A stretch of 64,000 nucleotides of DNA from Actinernus sp. WN-2022 (Eukaryota > Cnidaria > Anthozoa > Actiniaria > Actinernidae), in contig JAOWCC010000553.1 in the NCBI GenBank assembly GCA_030867875.1, positions 893,001 through 957,000 on the forward strand, given 5' to 3'. The notes beneath the pieces were generated by a model. That model had not been told where the DNA came from, ran no database searches, and was given only the letters and a program-made list of their open reading frames with translations. This document shows positions 22,680 through 32,205 of the stretch, piece after piece. Made by a program: the position numbers and the translations under genes. The number at the start of each line of letters is the position of its first letter. Within the stretch, counting starts at the first letter, position 1.

Positions 22680-23153
22680 GGTATTAGGATATTCACTGAA
22701 ATGTTTGAATACATATCATCATAACGATTTTTGACTGGGTTTATATTCATTTGCTAGTTTTAAATATAATAAAAGTGCATTTTATATAACATAACGTGAC
22801 GTGACGTGATGTGGCATACGTTAATGTAATTGCCCGAAGCAAACAATGTTTACGATGGGATCGAGAAGCGAAATTAGGTAAATACATGTACTTATAATTT
22901 TTAACGGGAAGTTCAATCAAATACAAGGACTCAGATGTTAAACCCCTCAGCATCTGGCTAAAACCTAAAGAAACAAATGCAGACTGTATCGTGGTCTCAG
23001 GGAGACTAAAGAGGGACAACTCTGGTTCTGGTTCTGTAGTTTACTGCTCGTACGTTCCCCGCTCAAAGTACAAAGAAAAGCGAACGCATGGTCAAGGTCA
23101 AATATGACGTCACATGACCGGAAGTAACATTGCAGCTCAGATATCGTTACATC
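22680..23153 (-). repeat. Putative 3' LTR of the Gypsy element (far end unknown)
   Basis: On the minus strand a purine tract, AAAGAAGGGAAGA, is followed at 23153 by TGTAACGATATC, the expected polypurine tract then TG start of a 3' LTR. A TGACGTCA CRE-like site lies at 23105-23112. The 5' LTR is missing, so the far end cannot be fixed by comparison; the lower coordinate is a guess. Confidence 0.45.
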
Positions 23154-23172
23154 TTCCCTTCTTTAACGGAAC

Positions 23173-26145
23173 TCATAAAACAACTAAAATGGAACTAAAT
23201 GTCACTGTCCTATTTAAATGAATAATCAATCGAGTCATGTCCGTTAGTTCTATCACTGAAAGCGTATTGGAGGTCTTACAACCCTTCCACTCCGTGTAGT
23301 CGTCACAGGTGAATCCGGCTTGCTCTCTTTGGGTGAAGCTGGCGTTTGTTTGCTCGGCTTCTCTGTGGTGTCTCCCGTAGGTGGCATGTGCTGTTTGCTC
23401 GTTGCTCGCAACTTGGGATGGGGAAGTGGGTTGCGGTGGTGGTTTGTCACTCGGGTTTGCGCTAGCTGAGGAGGATGGTGCCCTACGAGGCTGTGGTAGC
23501 TCTAATTCCTCACGGGGATGCATCACCTCGCGTGTACGCCGTAAGTGCCTTCTGTTTCGCCTGTACACTCTGCCGTCCTCTGTTCGCACTTGGTAGGACC
23601 TAATGTCCACCTTTCCCTCTACTCTAGCCTGTAGCCACTCTTTACCCTTTCCTACAGACCTCTGCGGTTGTAAACGTACAATGTCTCCTGGACGAAGCTC
23701 TTCTAGCTCTTTTGCACCTTTGTTGTAGTTTATGCTTTGCTTTGCCTTCTGTAGTTTAAGTTTCTGCTCTACATCTTCTGGTATTTTCGGCTTCAGGAGT
23801 CGGTTAGATGTCGGTAGCAATGTCGAAGATTCTCTGCACTGGAGATGTGTTTAGTGTTTCGGTAGGAGTGTTTCTCCAGTCTAGTAGAGCCAATTGTGGA
23901 TCACTCTTTGTCACGAGGGCCTTCCTCATCAGCCTCTTTGCTGTCTTGACAGCGTTTTCTACTTTTCCATTGGACTGTGCGTAGGTTGGGGAGCTTGTCA
24001 AGTGCTCAAAACCGTACAAACTGGCGAAGTCTTGGAAGTCAGCTGATGCAAATGGTTGCCCATTGTCTGAGATCACTTGGTCTGGAATGCCGTGCCTGGC
24101 CAAGTGAGCCTTAACCTTCCGTATAACTTCCTTTGCGGTCTTCGTGTTCAATTTGTCGATCTCGAAGAAGCTTGAGTAGTAGTCAACTGTAACAACAAAT
24201 TCTTTACCCTCGAGTTCAAACATATCAATTCCTACCTTCTCCCAAGGTCTCGACGGGATTTCGTGACAGATCAGTGGCTCTTTGCCTTTCTCTGCTGGGT
24301 GGCTATTGCAGACTTCACACTTGGCAACATATTCTTCAACATCTTTATTCATACCAGGCCAGTAGAGAACTTCTCTTGCTCTGCGCAAACACCCTTGGAT
24401 GCCTATGTGACTTGCGTGTATCTTCACTAGCATGTCATCTCTTATACCTGCTGGGATGACTAGCCTCTCACCTTTGAAAACTAGCCCGTTTTGCAGTGAG
24501 AGCTCATCTCTAAAAGGGAAATAATCCTTGATGCTAACTGCAATGTCTTCATTTGACGCTGGCCAACCCTTCCTGATGGTTGTTTTAAGCTCTCTTAAAA
24601 CGGCATCGATTTCTGTGGCCTTCTGGATCGCAGCTTGAGTTTCTTCAGTAACGGGAAGGTATTGTATCATATTGATACTCTCTGTATCTCTCTCCGTATC
24701 TCCTCTCAATTCTTCCAGATAGACTACGTCTTCTGTTTCTGCTCTGCTGGCACTGTTGCGCATTGGGAACGCTCTACTAAGAGTGTCTGCTAAGACCATT
24801 TCTGATCCTTTCTTGCATGTGACTTTCAGGTCAAATTTCTGCAGTCTCAGCAGCATACGTTGGAGTCGCTTTGTTGTGCTAATCAGGCTCTTCTTGTAAA
24901 TACTCTCAAGTGGTTTATGGTCTGTTTGTACATGGACTGGTCGACCATACACGTATTGCTCGAAGCGCTCTACCCCAAACACGATCGCCAGCATCTCTTT
25001 TTCTATTTGAGCGTAGTTGGTCTCTGTTTCTGTCATTGATCGTGAAGCGTAGGCTACTGGTTGCCCGTTTTGCATTAGGCAGGCTCCCAGGCCTCTCTCG
25101 GACGCGTCACACTGGAGTTCGACGTTGTCTTTGGGGTCAAAGAATTTTAGGACTGGGGCTTCCGAGATTATCTTCTTGACTGCTTCGAAACTCCGTCCTT
25201 GCACTTCTTCCTCCCAGCGGAACTGATTCTCCTCCTTCAGAAGGTCTCTCATTGGGGCTGTGGCCTCGTACAGGTTGGGTGCGAAACGCTGCAGGTAGTT
25301 TACCATTCCCAGTAGTCTCTTTACATCTTGTTTGCTTTCAGGAGTTGGCATCTCCTTGATGCCCTGCTGTTTGGCTGGATCAGGTTTCAGACCTTCCTCA
25401 GATATCACGTGACCCATGAACTTCACTTCTTGGCGGCGGAGCTTTAGCTTCTCTTTGTTTAGCTTGATGCCCTTAGCGCGGCAACGCTCCAACAGCTCCC
25501 TTAGCTTTGCGTCATGGTTTGTCAGGGCCTCGGCGTGCGTCTCGCCTACACCGAAAATGAGGATGTCATCAAAGATTGGCATCACTCCATCTAGACCCTC
25601 TAAGGCGTGTTCGAGCCTTCTCTGGAACTCCTCTGGGGCGGGTGAGATTCCAAACGGCATGCGGGTCCACCTGTATCTGTCCCACGGGGTACCGAATGTG
25701 GTGAGGTAGCTGCTCTCCTCCTCGAGCTGGACGTGCCAAAACCCGTTCTTTGCATCAACCACGCTGAATACTTTAGCCTTCGTCAGTTGTGCTAGCAGAT
25801 CGTCGATCACCGGTAAAGGGTAGTGGTTTCTCTTCAGCGCTTTGTTTAAGGGCTTGGGGTCAATACACAGCCGTATTTTTCCGTTGCTTTTTTTCACTAC
25901 AACCATCGACGAAATCCAGTCAGTGGGGACCTCGACTGGTACCAAGACTCCTTTATCTACTAGCCGATCTATCTCAATTTTCAGGGGCTCTTTTACTGCA
26001 AACGGGACTTTCCTCACGGGAAGCGCGACAGGGGTTACCGATTTGTCAATTTCGAGCTGGAGCTTTTCGTCTAATTACCCTTCTCCCGTGAACACATCTT
26101 TGAACTCGCTGACTATATCAGACTGCGCTGCGGTTTCTTTGGTGG
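23173..26145 (-). pseudogene. Ty3/Gypsy retrotransposon pol, 5'-truncated, broken
   Basis: The main frame, 26017-23804 (737 residues), carries reverse transcriptase (IRLCIDPKPLN, PFGISPAPEEFQ, IFDDILIFG catalytic box), RNase H (LQCDASERGLGACL, QTDHKPLESI), the zinc-binding H-H-C-C segment (HASHIG...CEVCNSHP) and the integrase core (GIDMF, VISDNGQPF, SNGKVENAVKTAKR). A frameshift near 23820 separates the C-terminal tail (23820-23173), which contains RPGDIVRLQP and a proline-rich end. Upstream an in-frame TAA near 26075 interrupts the start of RT (IVSEFKDVFTGEG before it). Gag and protease are absent: homology stops near 26150, where a BEL element begins in the opposite direction. Not functional as it stands. 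Confidence 0.9.
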
Positions 26146-26149
26146 ACGA

Positions 26150-28900
26150 CCAGTTATGATGACCCTCCTCATGTTTACGTGATGCAAGTGCACATCTTCG
26201 GAGCTACGTCGTCTCCGTGTGTTGCTAACTCCATTCTCAGGCGAGTTGCGGATGACAATGCGGGGGACTTCAGCACAAGTGCAGTTGCAGCGGTGAAGAA
26301 GAATTTCTACGTTGATGACGCCCTTCCGTCCACTAATGATGGGCAATCTGCAGTTTGCTTGGCCTCCGATATGGCCAACATCCTTAGCCGTGGTGGTTTC
26401 CACCTAACGAAGTTCTCATCGAACAGTAAGACGGTTTTAGCTGCGCTTCCGAATGAACAGAGAGCTAAACCTGAACTCAATCTCGACCTAGACAAATTAC
26501 CCGTAGAGAGAGCCCTTGGGGTCCGCTGGTATGCAGAAACTGATGAGCTGGGATTTGATATACGAAAGCTCGACCGCCCTGAGACGAAACGTGGTATCCT
26601 GTCGACTGTCTGCTCCCTGTATGATCCGTTAGGGTTTGCGGCACCCGTGACGTTAGCTGCTCGAAGCTTGATTCAGGACTTGTGGAAGGCCCAGGTTGAC
26701 TGGGATCATCCACTGGATGATCACTTCCTGGAGAGATGGCGCTCATGGAATGCTCAACTGCCATCCTTGTCAGAGTTACGTATCCCACGATGCTACTTCC
26801 TACCGGACACTGACATCTCTCAAACCAAAGTGCAACTGCACTTCTTTTCCGATGCCTCTGAAGTTGGTTACGGTACTTCTTCATATCTTCGCATCGAGTA
26901 CCCTGACCATCATATACATTGCGCTTTCGTGATGGGTAAGGCAAAGAGTGCACCCGTTAAGTTCACGAGTATCCCGAGGCTAGAGTTGCAAGCAGCTGTT
27001 CTGTCGACACGCGTGAATAAGATGTTACGAGAAGAACTCGATTTAAACATTGATAAGACATTTTACTGGACTGACAGTCAAATAGTACTCCACTACCTGA
27101 AGAATGAGAAGCGTTGCTTCCAAACCTATGTTGCCAACAGGGTCGGAGAGATAAAGGAAAACTCGCTTGTGGAAGACTGGCATCATGTACCTGGTGTCCT
27201 GAATCCAGCTGACGATGTGTCACGAGGCTTGAGCCCGTCGTTACTGAATGCTGACCACCGCTGGCTGCATGGACCAGAATTTCTGTGGCAACCGGCATCA
27301 TGTTGGCCGAACGACGAACGCGGAGAAATTCCTGAGGAGCAATTGGAACTGAAGAAGGAAACTGACCCTGACATGAGAAGGGAAAAAGGATCGACACCCG
27401 AAGCTGTTGATACAACTAGTTCCATAGAATCTCCCATACAAAGACTGATCAGCAGCTGTTCAGACTGGACTCGCCTTAGACGCAGGGTAGCTTGGCTCGT
27501 CCGCTTTGTCCAGTTTATCCGCGATCGCAATACTGTCCGCGTTGGTCGACTGACCATTGAAGATTATGACGCTGCAACATTGGCCATCGCAAGGATTGTC
27601 CAGCGCTCGACATATGGGCAAGAACTTAAGGACTTGAAGAAACAAGGCGCAGTCAGGTCTTCCAGCAAGATCGCTGCGTTAAACCCGGCATTGGATGGCC
27701 AGGACGTGTTGAGGGTGAGTGGTCGAGTTCAAGCGCCGGCAGTCGCTCACAGAGCAGAACAGCAGATCATTATGCCAAGGAATCATTCTGTTGCGTCGCT
27801 AATCGTCCGTCATTTACACCACCTCATCGGGCATTTGGGACGCGAACATCTGATAGCAGCACTGCGAGAGAAATTCTGGATCCCCCAAGCCCGTGTGCTA
27901 GTTCGTTCAGTTCTTAATCAATGTCTTACCTGCAAGAGGCTTAACGCCAAGCCGATGACACAGCAGATGGCTCCCTTACCCAAGGGACGGCTGATGGCAT
28001 ACGAACCCCCTTTCTCCTATACAGGCATGGACTTGTTTGGCCCTCTTTATGTCAAACATGGAAGAGGGACAGTGAAACGCTGGTGCTGTTTATTTACCTG
28101 TCTGACTACCCGTAGTGTACACCTCGAAGTAGTGACCTCTATGGACACTGACGATTTTATCATGTGCCTGCGACGATTCATGAACCGTCGAGGCGAAATA
28201 ACGGAACTAAGATGTGATAATGGATCAAATTTTGTCGGTGGAGAACGAGAGTTGAGGGAAAGCATCAAACAGTGGAACCAGGAGCAAATTGAGCGCGAGC
28301 TTATCCAACGCGGTTGTAAATGGATCTTCCAACCTCCCACTGCATCGAGTATGTCGGGAATATGGGAACGAATGGTTCGCAGCGCGAAGACGGTACTGAA
28401 GTCGATCGTCGGATCGCAAGTAGTAACTGACACAGTCCTTCAGACGCTACTCACTGAAGTGGAAAGAGTCCTGAATGGAAGAGCTCTGACTGCTAACTCA
28501 GACGATCCGAACGACCTGCAGCCCCTAACGCCTGCTCACTTTCTGATGCAGAGGAAGACCATTTGCTTACCGCCAGGAGTTTTCGACAAGACAAGTGCAG
28601 TTCCTAGCTGACCTATTTTGGAAGAGGTGGCTCAAGGAATATTTGCCTTCCCTACAAGGCAGAGGCAAATGGCGCAAGGTCTTGCCTAATGTTAAACGTA
28701 ATGCACTCGTGCTATTAGTTGACAACAACGCACCCAGGGGCCGTTGGAGTCTTGGACGAGACTTGGAGACGTACCCCGGTCCAGATGGTTTAGTACGAAC
28801 CGTGAAAGTGAGGACCAAGGATGCGGTCTATGTTCGCCCGATCCAGAAGCTCTGTTTGTTAGAGAACGACCTCGAGTCCGCATGGAGATTGAAGTAGCTG
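26150..28900 (+). pseudogene. BEL/Pao retrotransposon pol, 5'-truncated, one frameshift
   Basis: The frame up to 28611 (810 residues from 26179, with homology starting slightly earlier) begins inside RT at YVMQVHIFGATSSP, with the catalytic box YVDD near residue 45. The Pao-type region follows (ERALGVRWY, CSLYDPLGF). Next come an RNase H-like domain (FFSDASEVGYGTSSYL, YWTDSQIVLHYL), zinc-binding H-H-C-C (HLIGHLGREHL...CLTCKRLN) and the integrase core (YTGMDLFGPL, LRCDNGSNFVGGERE, SGIWERMVRSAKTVL). Near 28590 the frame shifts; 28595-28897 encodes the DUF5641-type C-terminal domain (FWKRWLKEYLPSLQ, GRWSLGRDLE). Gag, protease and the start of RT are missing. Confidence 0.9.
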
Positions 28901-28948
28901 TGTAGTGATGTTGGGTCTCCTTATCAGATCGCCCCAAGGCCGGCGGGA

Positions 28949-29450
28949 TGTTTGGGCCTGTTCCGGCCGAACTGTTTAAATAATTAAAAACCGTTTTCGT
29001 TGACATTGCAACTTGAGGCAAAGCGCTTAATTAAACTTCAATTACGTTTGATATGATTGAAGTTACCGTATAAAGTGTGAACTAATGCGCGTGAATACCC
29101 GGTAAGTGGTTAGTATTAATGAACTGCCACATTCAAACAATGTGTATCTAGAACAAAGGTTCGTTGCATGCAAAGCTTTGGAAAACCCGGAAATTTGCAA
29201 ATTTTAATTTGCACAGCTTAGTGAGACCTCTCGTTGTCGATATTGTGAGCTAGGAGATCCAACCTATGATACAGGGTACGCCATCGTTGCCAGAAAGAGA
29301 AAATACTGAAAAATAATAATTTCAACGTCAAAATTAATGCTATTAGCTAAGGAAAACCCCGCGCATCGGAATTGAACTCTTGAAGAACGAGGCATATAAC
29401 AACAGGAACTATGTTATTCAAATAATGTGCGGAGTGCTAAATTGTCCACT
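28949..29450 (+). repeat. Putative 3' LTR of the BEL element (far end unknown)
   Basis: Fifty bases after the pol end, a purine-rich GGCGGGA precedes TGTTTGGGCCTGTTCC at 28949, a likely polypurine tract and LTR start. With no 5' LTR the end cannot be placed. The Polinton begins at 29457, either just past the LTR or within it. Confidence 0.35.
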
Positions 29451-29456
29451 TGGGGG

Positions 29457-29970
29457 AGTAGTATATACGATAGCGGTCCTGGGCCACATCCTTATCTAAG
29501 CCTTTTTTCTCCATCGTATATCCCTACTCCGCGAAAAAATCGTTGAAATTTGTTCCTTATATAAGCCCTCCTGATTCCCCAGGAAGAATCATTACACCGC
29601 CCGCTTTAAGCCGCTTTTCTACACCGCTTGCTTTTAACTGCTTTAAACCGCTTTTGATCGTCGAAAAAATCGTCAAAAAATGTACCTTATATAAGCCCCA
29701 TTTATTCCCCAGTAAGAACCATCGCCAACTACATTTAATGCAACCATTAATAAATCCCAAGCCAATTTTATGCAACCATTAATAAACCCCAATTAGAGAA
29801 AATGTTACCGTTATATTATCAGCCATAAGATGCGAGGACAAAATCAGTGCCGATGGTTAACAATAGGCAGGACAACTATTTATGGTAAGAGTTGTTTATT
29901 CGAGTGCTGTAAGCAACACCGACACCAGATCAGAGAAGGATCGTTTTAGCCGTACCCCCGTCGCGGGTGT
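29457..29970 (+). repeat. Polinton left TIR, about 514 bp
   Basis: 29457-29761 matches 44793-45098 inverted with few changes. From 29762 the match continues with 43911 downward, to about 29970/43675, because the right arm is interrupted by a gene cassette. The arm holds two tandem copies of a unit with CTTATATAAG followed by CCCC...ATTCCCCAG (near 29559 and 29691), separated by CCGCTTTA-type repeats. TATATAAG looks like a TATA box reading into the element. Confidence 0.9.
29830..29949 (+). pseudogene. Truncated copy of the zinc-ribbon gene inside the left TIR
   Basis: ATG at 29830 opens a frame of 39 residues starting MRGQNQCRWLT, nearly identical to the start of the complete gene at 43811 in the right arm. 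It ends at a TAG (29947-29949) where the right-arm copy has a sense codon. The TIR match fades about 20 bases later. It is a by-product of TIR extension and is probably non-functional. A TATATAAG box lies about 135 bp upstream. Confidence 0.75.
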
Positions 29971-30004
29971 TTTATTCCTACGCGAAGGATCGTCTAGATA
30001 GTGC

Positions 30005-30277
30005 TTAGTCATCTTCATCATCGGTCCCCTCGTCGACAGTAATTCCTAGCATCCGAATGTCTTCTTCCACGAGCTGTATTTCGGCTTCCTTCGTCTCTAG
30101 GTCTTTTACGAGGGCTCTAAGTCTTTCTTGTAGTTTTCTTCGCTGCCGCAACAAGCGAGATCTCTCCACTTTCTTTCTGTAAAGCTTTACCCCGACTTGT
30201 GATTTTGAAACTTTAGTTTCTATGGCAAGTTTCTCAAGAAACAGATGGACACGTTTTCTCGGTTGCTCTCCTTCCAT
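30005..30277 (-). CDS. Small basic/acidic coiled-coil protein of the Polinton
   Basis: Starting at the ATG of MEGEQPRKRV (30277), about 90 residues are predicted. The centre is Arg/Lys/Leu-rich with heptad-like spacing (LLRQRRKLQERLRALVKDLE), followed by an acidic tail DEGTDDEDD. An open frame continues upstream to 30373 without an ATG, so I chose the internal ATG. The gene is the outermost on the left, transcribed outwards towards the TIR. It could be a DNA-binding or scaffold protein; no family recognised. Confidence 0.55.
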   Translation of the reverse strand: MEGEQPRKRVHLFLEKLAIETKVSKSQVGVKLYRKKVERSRLLRQRRKLQERLRALVKDLETKEAEIQLVEEDIRMLGITVDEGTDDEDD

Positions 30278-30719
30278 GTCGCCCGATCTTACTGCTGAGA
30301 ATACGTCTGACGAAGCCGGTAGAACCTCAGCTATATAAGACGCAGCCGATGTAATAATTACGTAGACGGCCAAAATAGCTCTAGCGTTGACTGAAATTAG
30401 AATACGCTCAGAGCCCGAAAAAACTCATTCTGACAGCTTGCTAGCCAAGGGTACTTAGATATATACATTCCAAGTTCCTCCTAAAATTCCTGAGCGCCCC
30501 AATTTTGCTTGAACGAGTAAAACAGGGGCGGATCGGCGCGATAGGAATGTGAATAAGAAAATTCGAGATTGAAACTTTGAAATAAAAAATCCACAGACAA
30601 TCGCCACCCGTTGTCTTGAAATTTGCATACGAACTCGACATACAAGTTAATTTATACGAACCGCTTGGAAAAGCGTAAATATCGCCCACGCTCACTTTTC
30701 TCATATGAGATGTCAATTC

Positions 30720-31337
30720 TTACCCCACTAGACTGCCAAGTTTTTCTCGCATTTCCTCCCGCACTTCGGAGCGAATTTGTTCTACTTTTTTTTCGTTTAT
30801 TTGTCCTTGAGTCTCTCGGCGAATTTCAGACCTCATAATCTCGTATTTATTTGCTTCAGCGAGGATGAGACTGTATTCAGAGTCAGATATGTTTTCATCG
30901 CGCAAGGCCTTCGATACTAGATCACGAATCGTATTAATTTTCGCTCTAGCCAACATAGTGGTTTTCTCATGTTTAGATACTTTTATTCCTAATTTTTTAG
31001 CTCCAATGGTCGTAGATGCTGAAATTAATCCACATAAGCCACCAATAACACCTAATGGTAAACCAATCACTATTCCAAAACCAGTTAAAGCTATTCCCAA
31101 TCCAGACCCAGATAAAATTACGGATAGACCTCCTGTTACAACAGCGGCACCATGGACAATTCCTTGTGCGCGGGCGTACTTCTTACGCACACCTTCATAG
31201 TGTTTTTCTTGAGTTTCGATATATGAAAGAGTATCTCGGACTGTTTGCAACCGAAAATTATCTCCGCTAGCCCCACTAGCCAGCGGCGGATAAATACCTG
31301 GTGCCGTTGGAACTAATTGAATTGAATCGCTTGCCAT
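30720..31337 (-). CDS. Polinton protein with glycine-rich membrane hairpin
   Basis: 205 residues. A polar, proline-containing N-terminus (residues 1-25) and a helical region (about 30-58) lead to a long glycine/alanine-rich hydrophobic stretch, about residues 60-108 (GLSVILSGSGLGIALTGFGI and IGLPLGVIGGLCGLISAS). This could form two membrane-spanning helices or an amphipathic membrane-inserting hairpin, as in apolipoprotein L-like or viroporin-like proteins. The C-terminal half is a charged helix with coiled-coil character. It lies 16 bases after the stop of the next gene upstream (31354), in the same orientation, so the two are probably co-expressed. Role unknown; membrane interaction during entry, assembly or exit is inference. 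Confidence 0.75.
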   Translation of the reverse strand: MASDSIQLVPTAPGIYPPLASGASGDNFRLQTVRDTLSYIETQEKHYEGVRKKYARAQGIVHGAAVVTGGLSVILSGSGLGIALTGFGIVIGLPLGVIGGLCGLISASTTIGAKKLGIKVSKHEKTTMLARAKINTIRDLVSKALRDENISDSEYSLILAEANKYEIMRSEIRRETQGQINEKKVEQIRSEVREEMREKLGSLVG

Positions 31338-31353
31338 TTCGATATATTATAAC

Positions 31354-32019
31354 TTACTCAATCTTCAATACGTATCGTATAGGTCGACCACGGAAGTCTA
31401 TAATATTTCCTTCTTCGTCTCTAAGTGTCAGGCGAAGGCTGTTTCGTCTTGTCCCTAGAGATCGTATGGGCAAGGGAAGCAATTGATTGTAAGTACATTC
31501 TGTAAACCTAAGGCCCACGAGATTAATGATAGCCAGCACGTTTGATTGCTTTCCATTAAGAATTGAGAAGCTAGGATCCACCACATCACAATAGATATAT
31601 ACATAGTGAAGAAGTTGTACCACCAGTTCGTATTCTCCTACTTTGAGTGACACATTATCCCCTTCTGGAGTACCCTTGATATTAAACAAATCGCAGAGAT
31701 TCTTACTGAACAGGATTGGTTTCTTAATTTTTAGAATCCAAAACTTCCTATGATCGTGGGCTACGAATTCCAATAAACCAGCAGTAACCGCGGGTTTGAG
31801 GGCGTCCATTAAGATGTTTATATTGTAATTCCCCGGCTTAAGTTCATAAGGAATCCGTATCTCGCCTGGGGCATTCCAAGTGAATGAAGCTTTCTCTGAT
31901 AGGTTCCACCAACCGTTCTCAAAAGCGACCGCGATTAGAGAAATATTATGGATGTAAATAGGTTCTTGAAAGTAGACCGTATGGTCAGCCGAGGTAGTGG
32001 TGACATTTAAGATTACCAT
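31354..32019 (-). CDS. Candidate minor capsid (penton-like) protein of the Polinton
   Basis: 221 residues rich in beta-branched and hydrophobic alternation, with little helix and no membrane segment. It starts MVILNVTTTSADH and ends with LRDEEGNIIDFRGRPIRY, a C-terminal signature I recall from virion-protein genes of cnidarian Polinton-like elements. Size and predicted all-beta fold suit the single jelly-roll minor capsid protein of Polintons, but I cannot prove homology from sequence alone. It is the first gene of the leftward block and shares the 32020-32205 intergenic region with the rightward gene at 32206, so the promoter may be bidirectional. The frame is intact. Confidence 0.6.
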   Translation of the reverse strand: MVILNVTTTSADHTVYFQEPIYIHNISLIAVAFENGWWNLSEKASFTWNAPGEIRIPYELKPGNYNINILMDALKPAVTAGLLEFVAHDHRKFWILKIKKPILFSKNLCDLFNIKGTPEGDNVSLKVGEYELVVQLLHYVYIYCDVVDPSFSILNGKQSNVLAIINLVGLRFTECTYNQLLPLPIRSLGTRRNSLRLTLRDEEGNIIDFRGRPIRYVLKIE

Positions 32020-32035
32020 ATTAAAGCCTGAAGTT

Positions 32036-32115
32036 TACTTCGATATGGTACTAACGTACGTTCTTTACTTCAATGATACTAACATACGTTCTTTACTTCA
32101 CGATATTAACATATG
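32036..32115. promoter_or_regulatory. Tandem AT-rich repeats in a divergent promoter region
   Basis: Three imperfect units of about 28-34 bp contain TTTACTTC followed by GATAYTAACRTAYG. They sit in the 187-bp gap between divergently transcribed genes, a probable promoter or regulatory site for both. Confidence 0.5.
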
Positions 32116-32205
32116 TCATAACTTTAATACGTATCAATATCAAACAGATTAGTCAAGTGGATGAATCGAACGGATTGATTGGCCCGTCACCAAGGATAAG
32201 AAACC

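Noticed and set aside
22674..22686. TAATACCGTACA as the end of the Gypsy LTR
   Set aside because: Plausible CA terminus but no second LTR for comparison, so the border was left open.
22747..23019. 90-residue minus-strand frame
   Set aside because: It lies in the presumed Gypsy LTR and has no recognisable domain.
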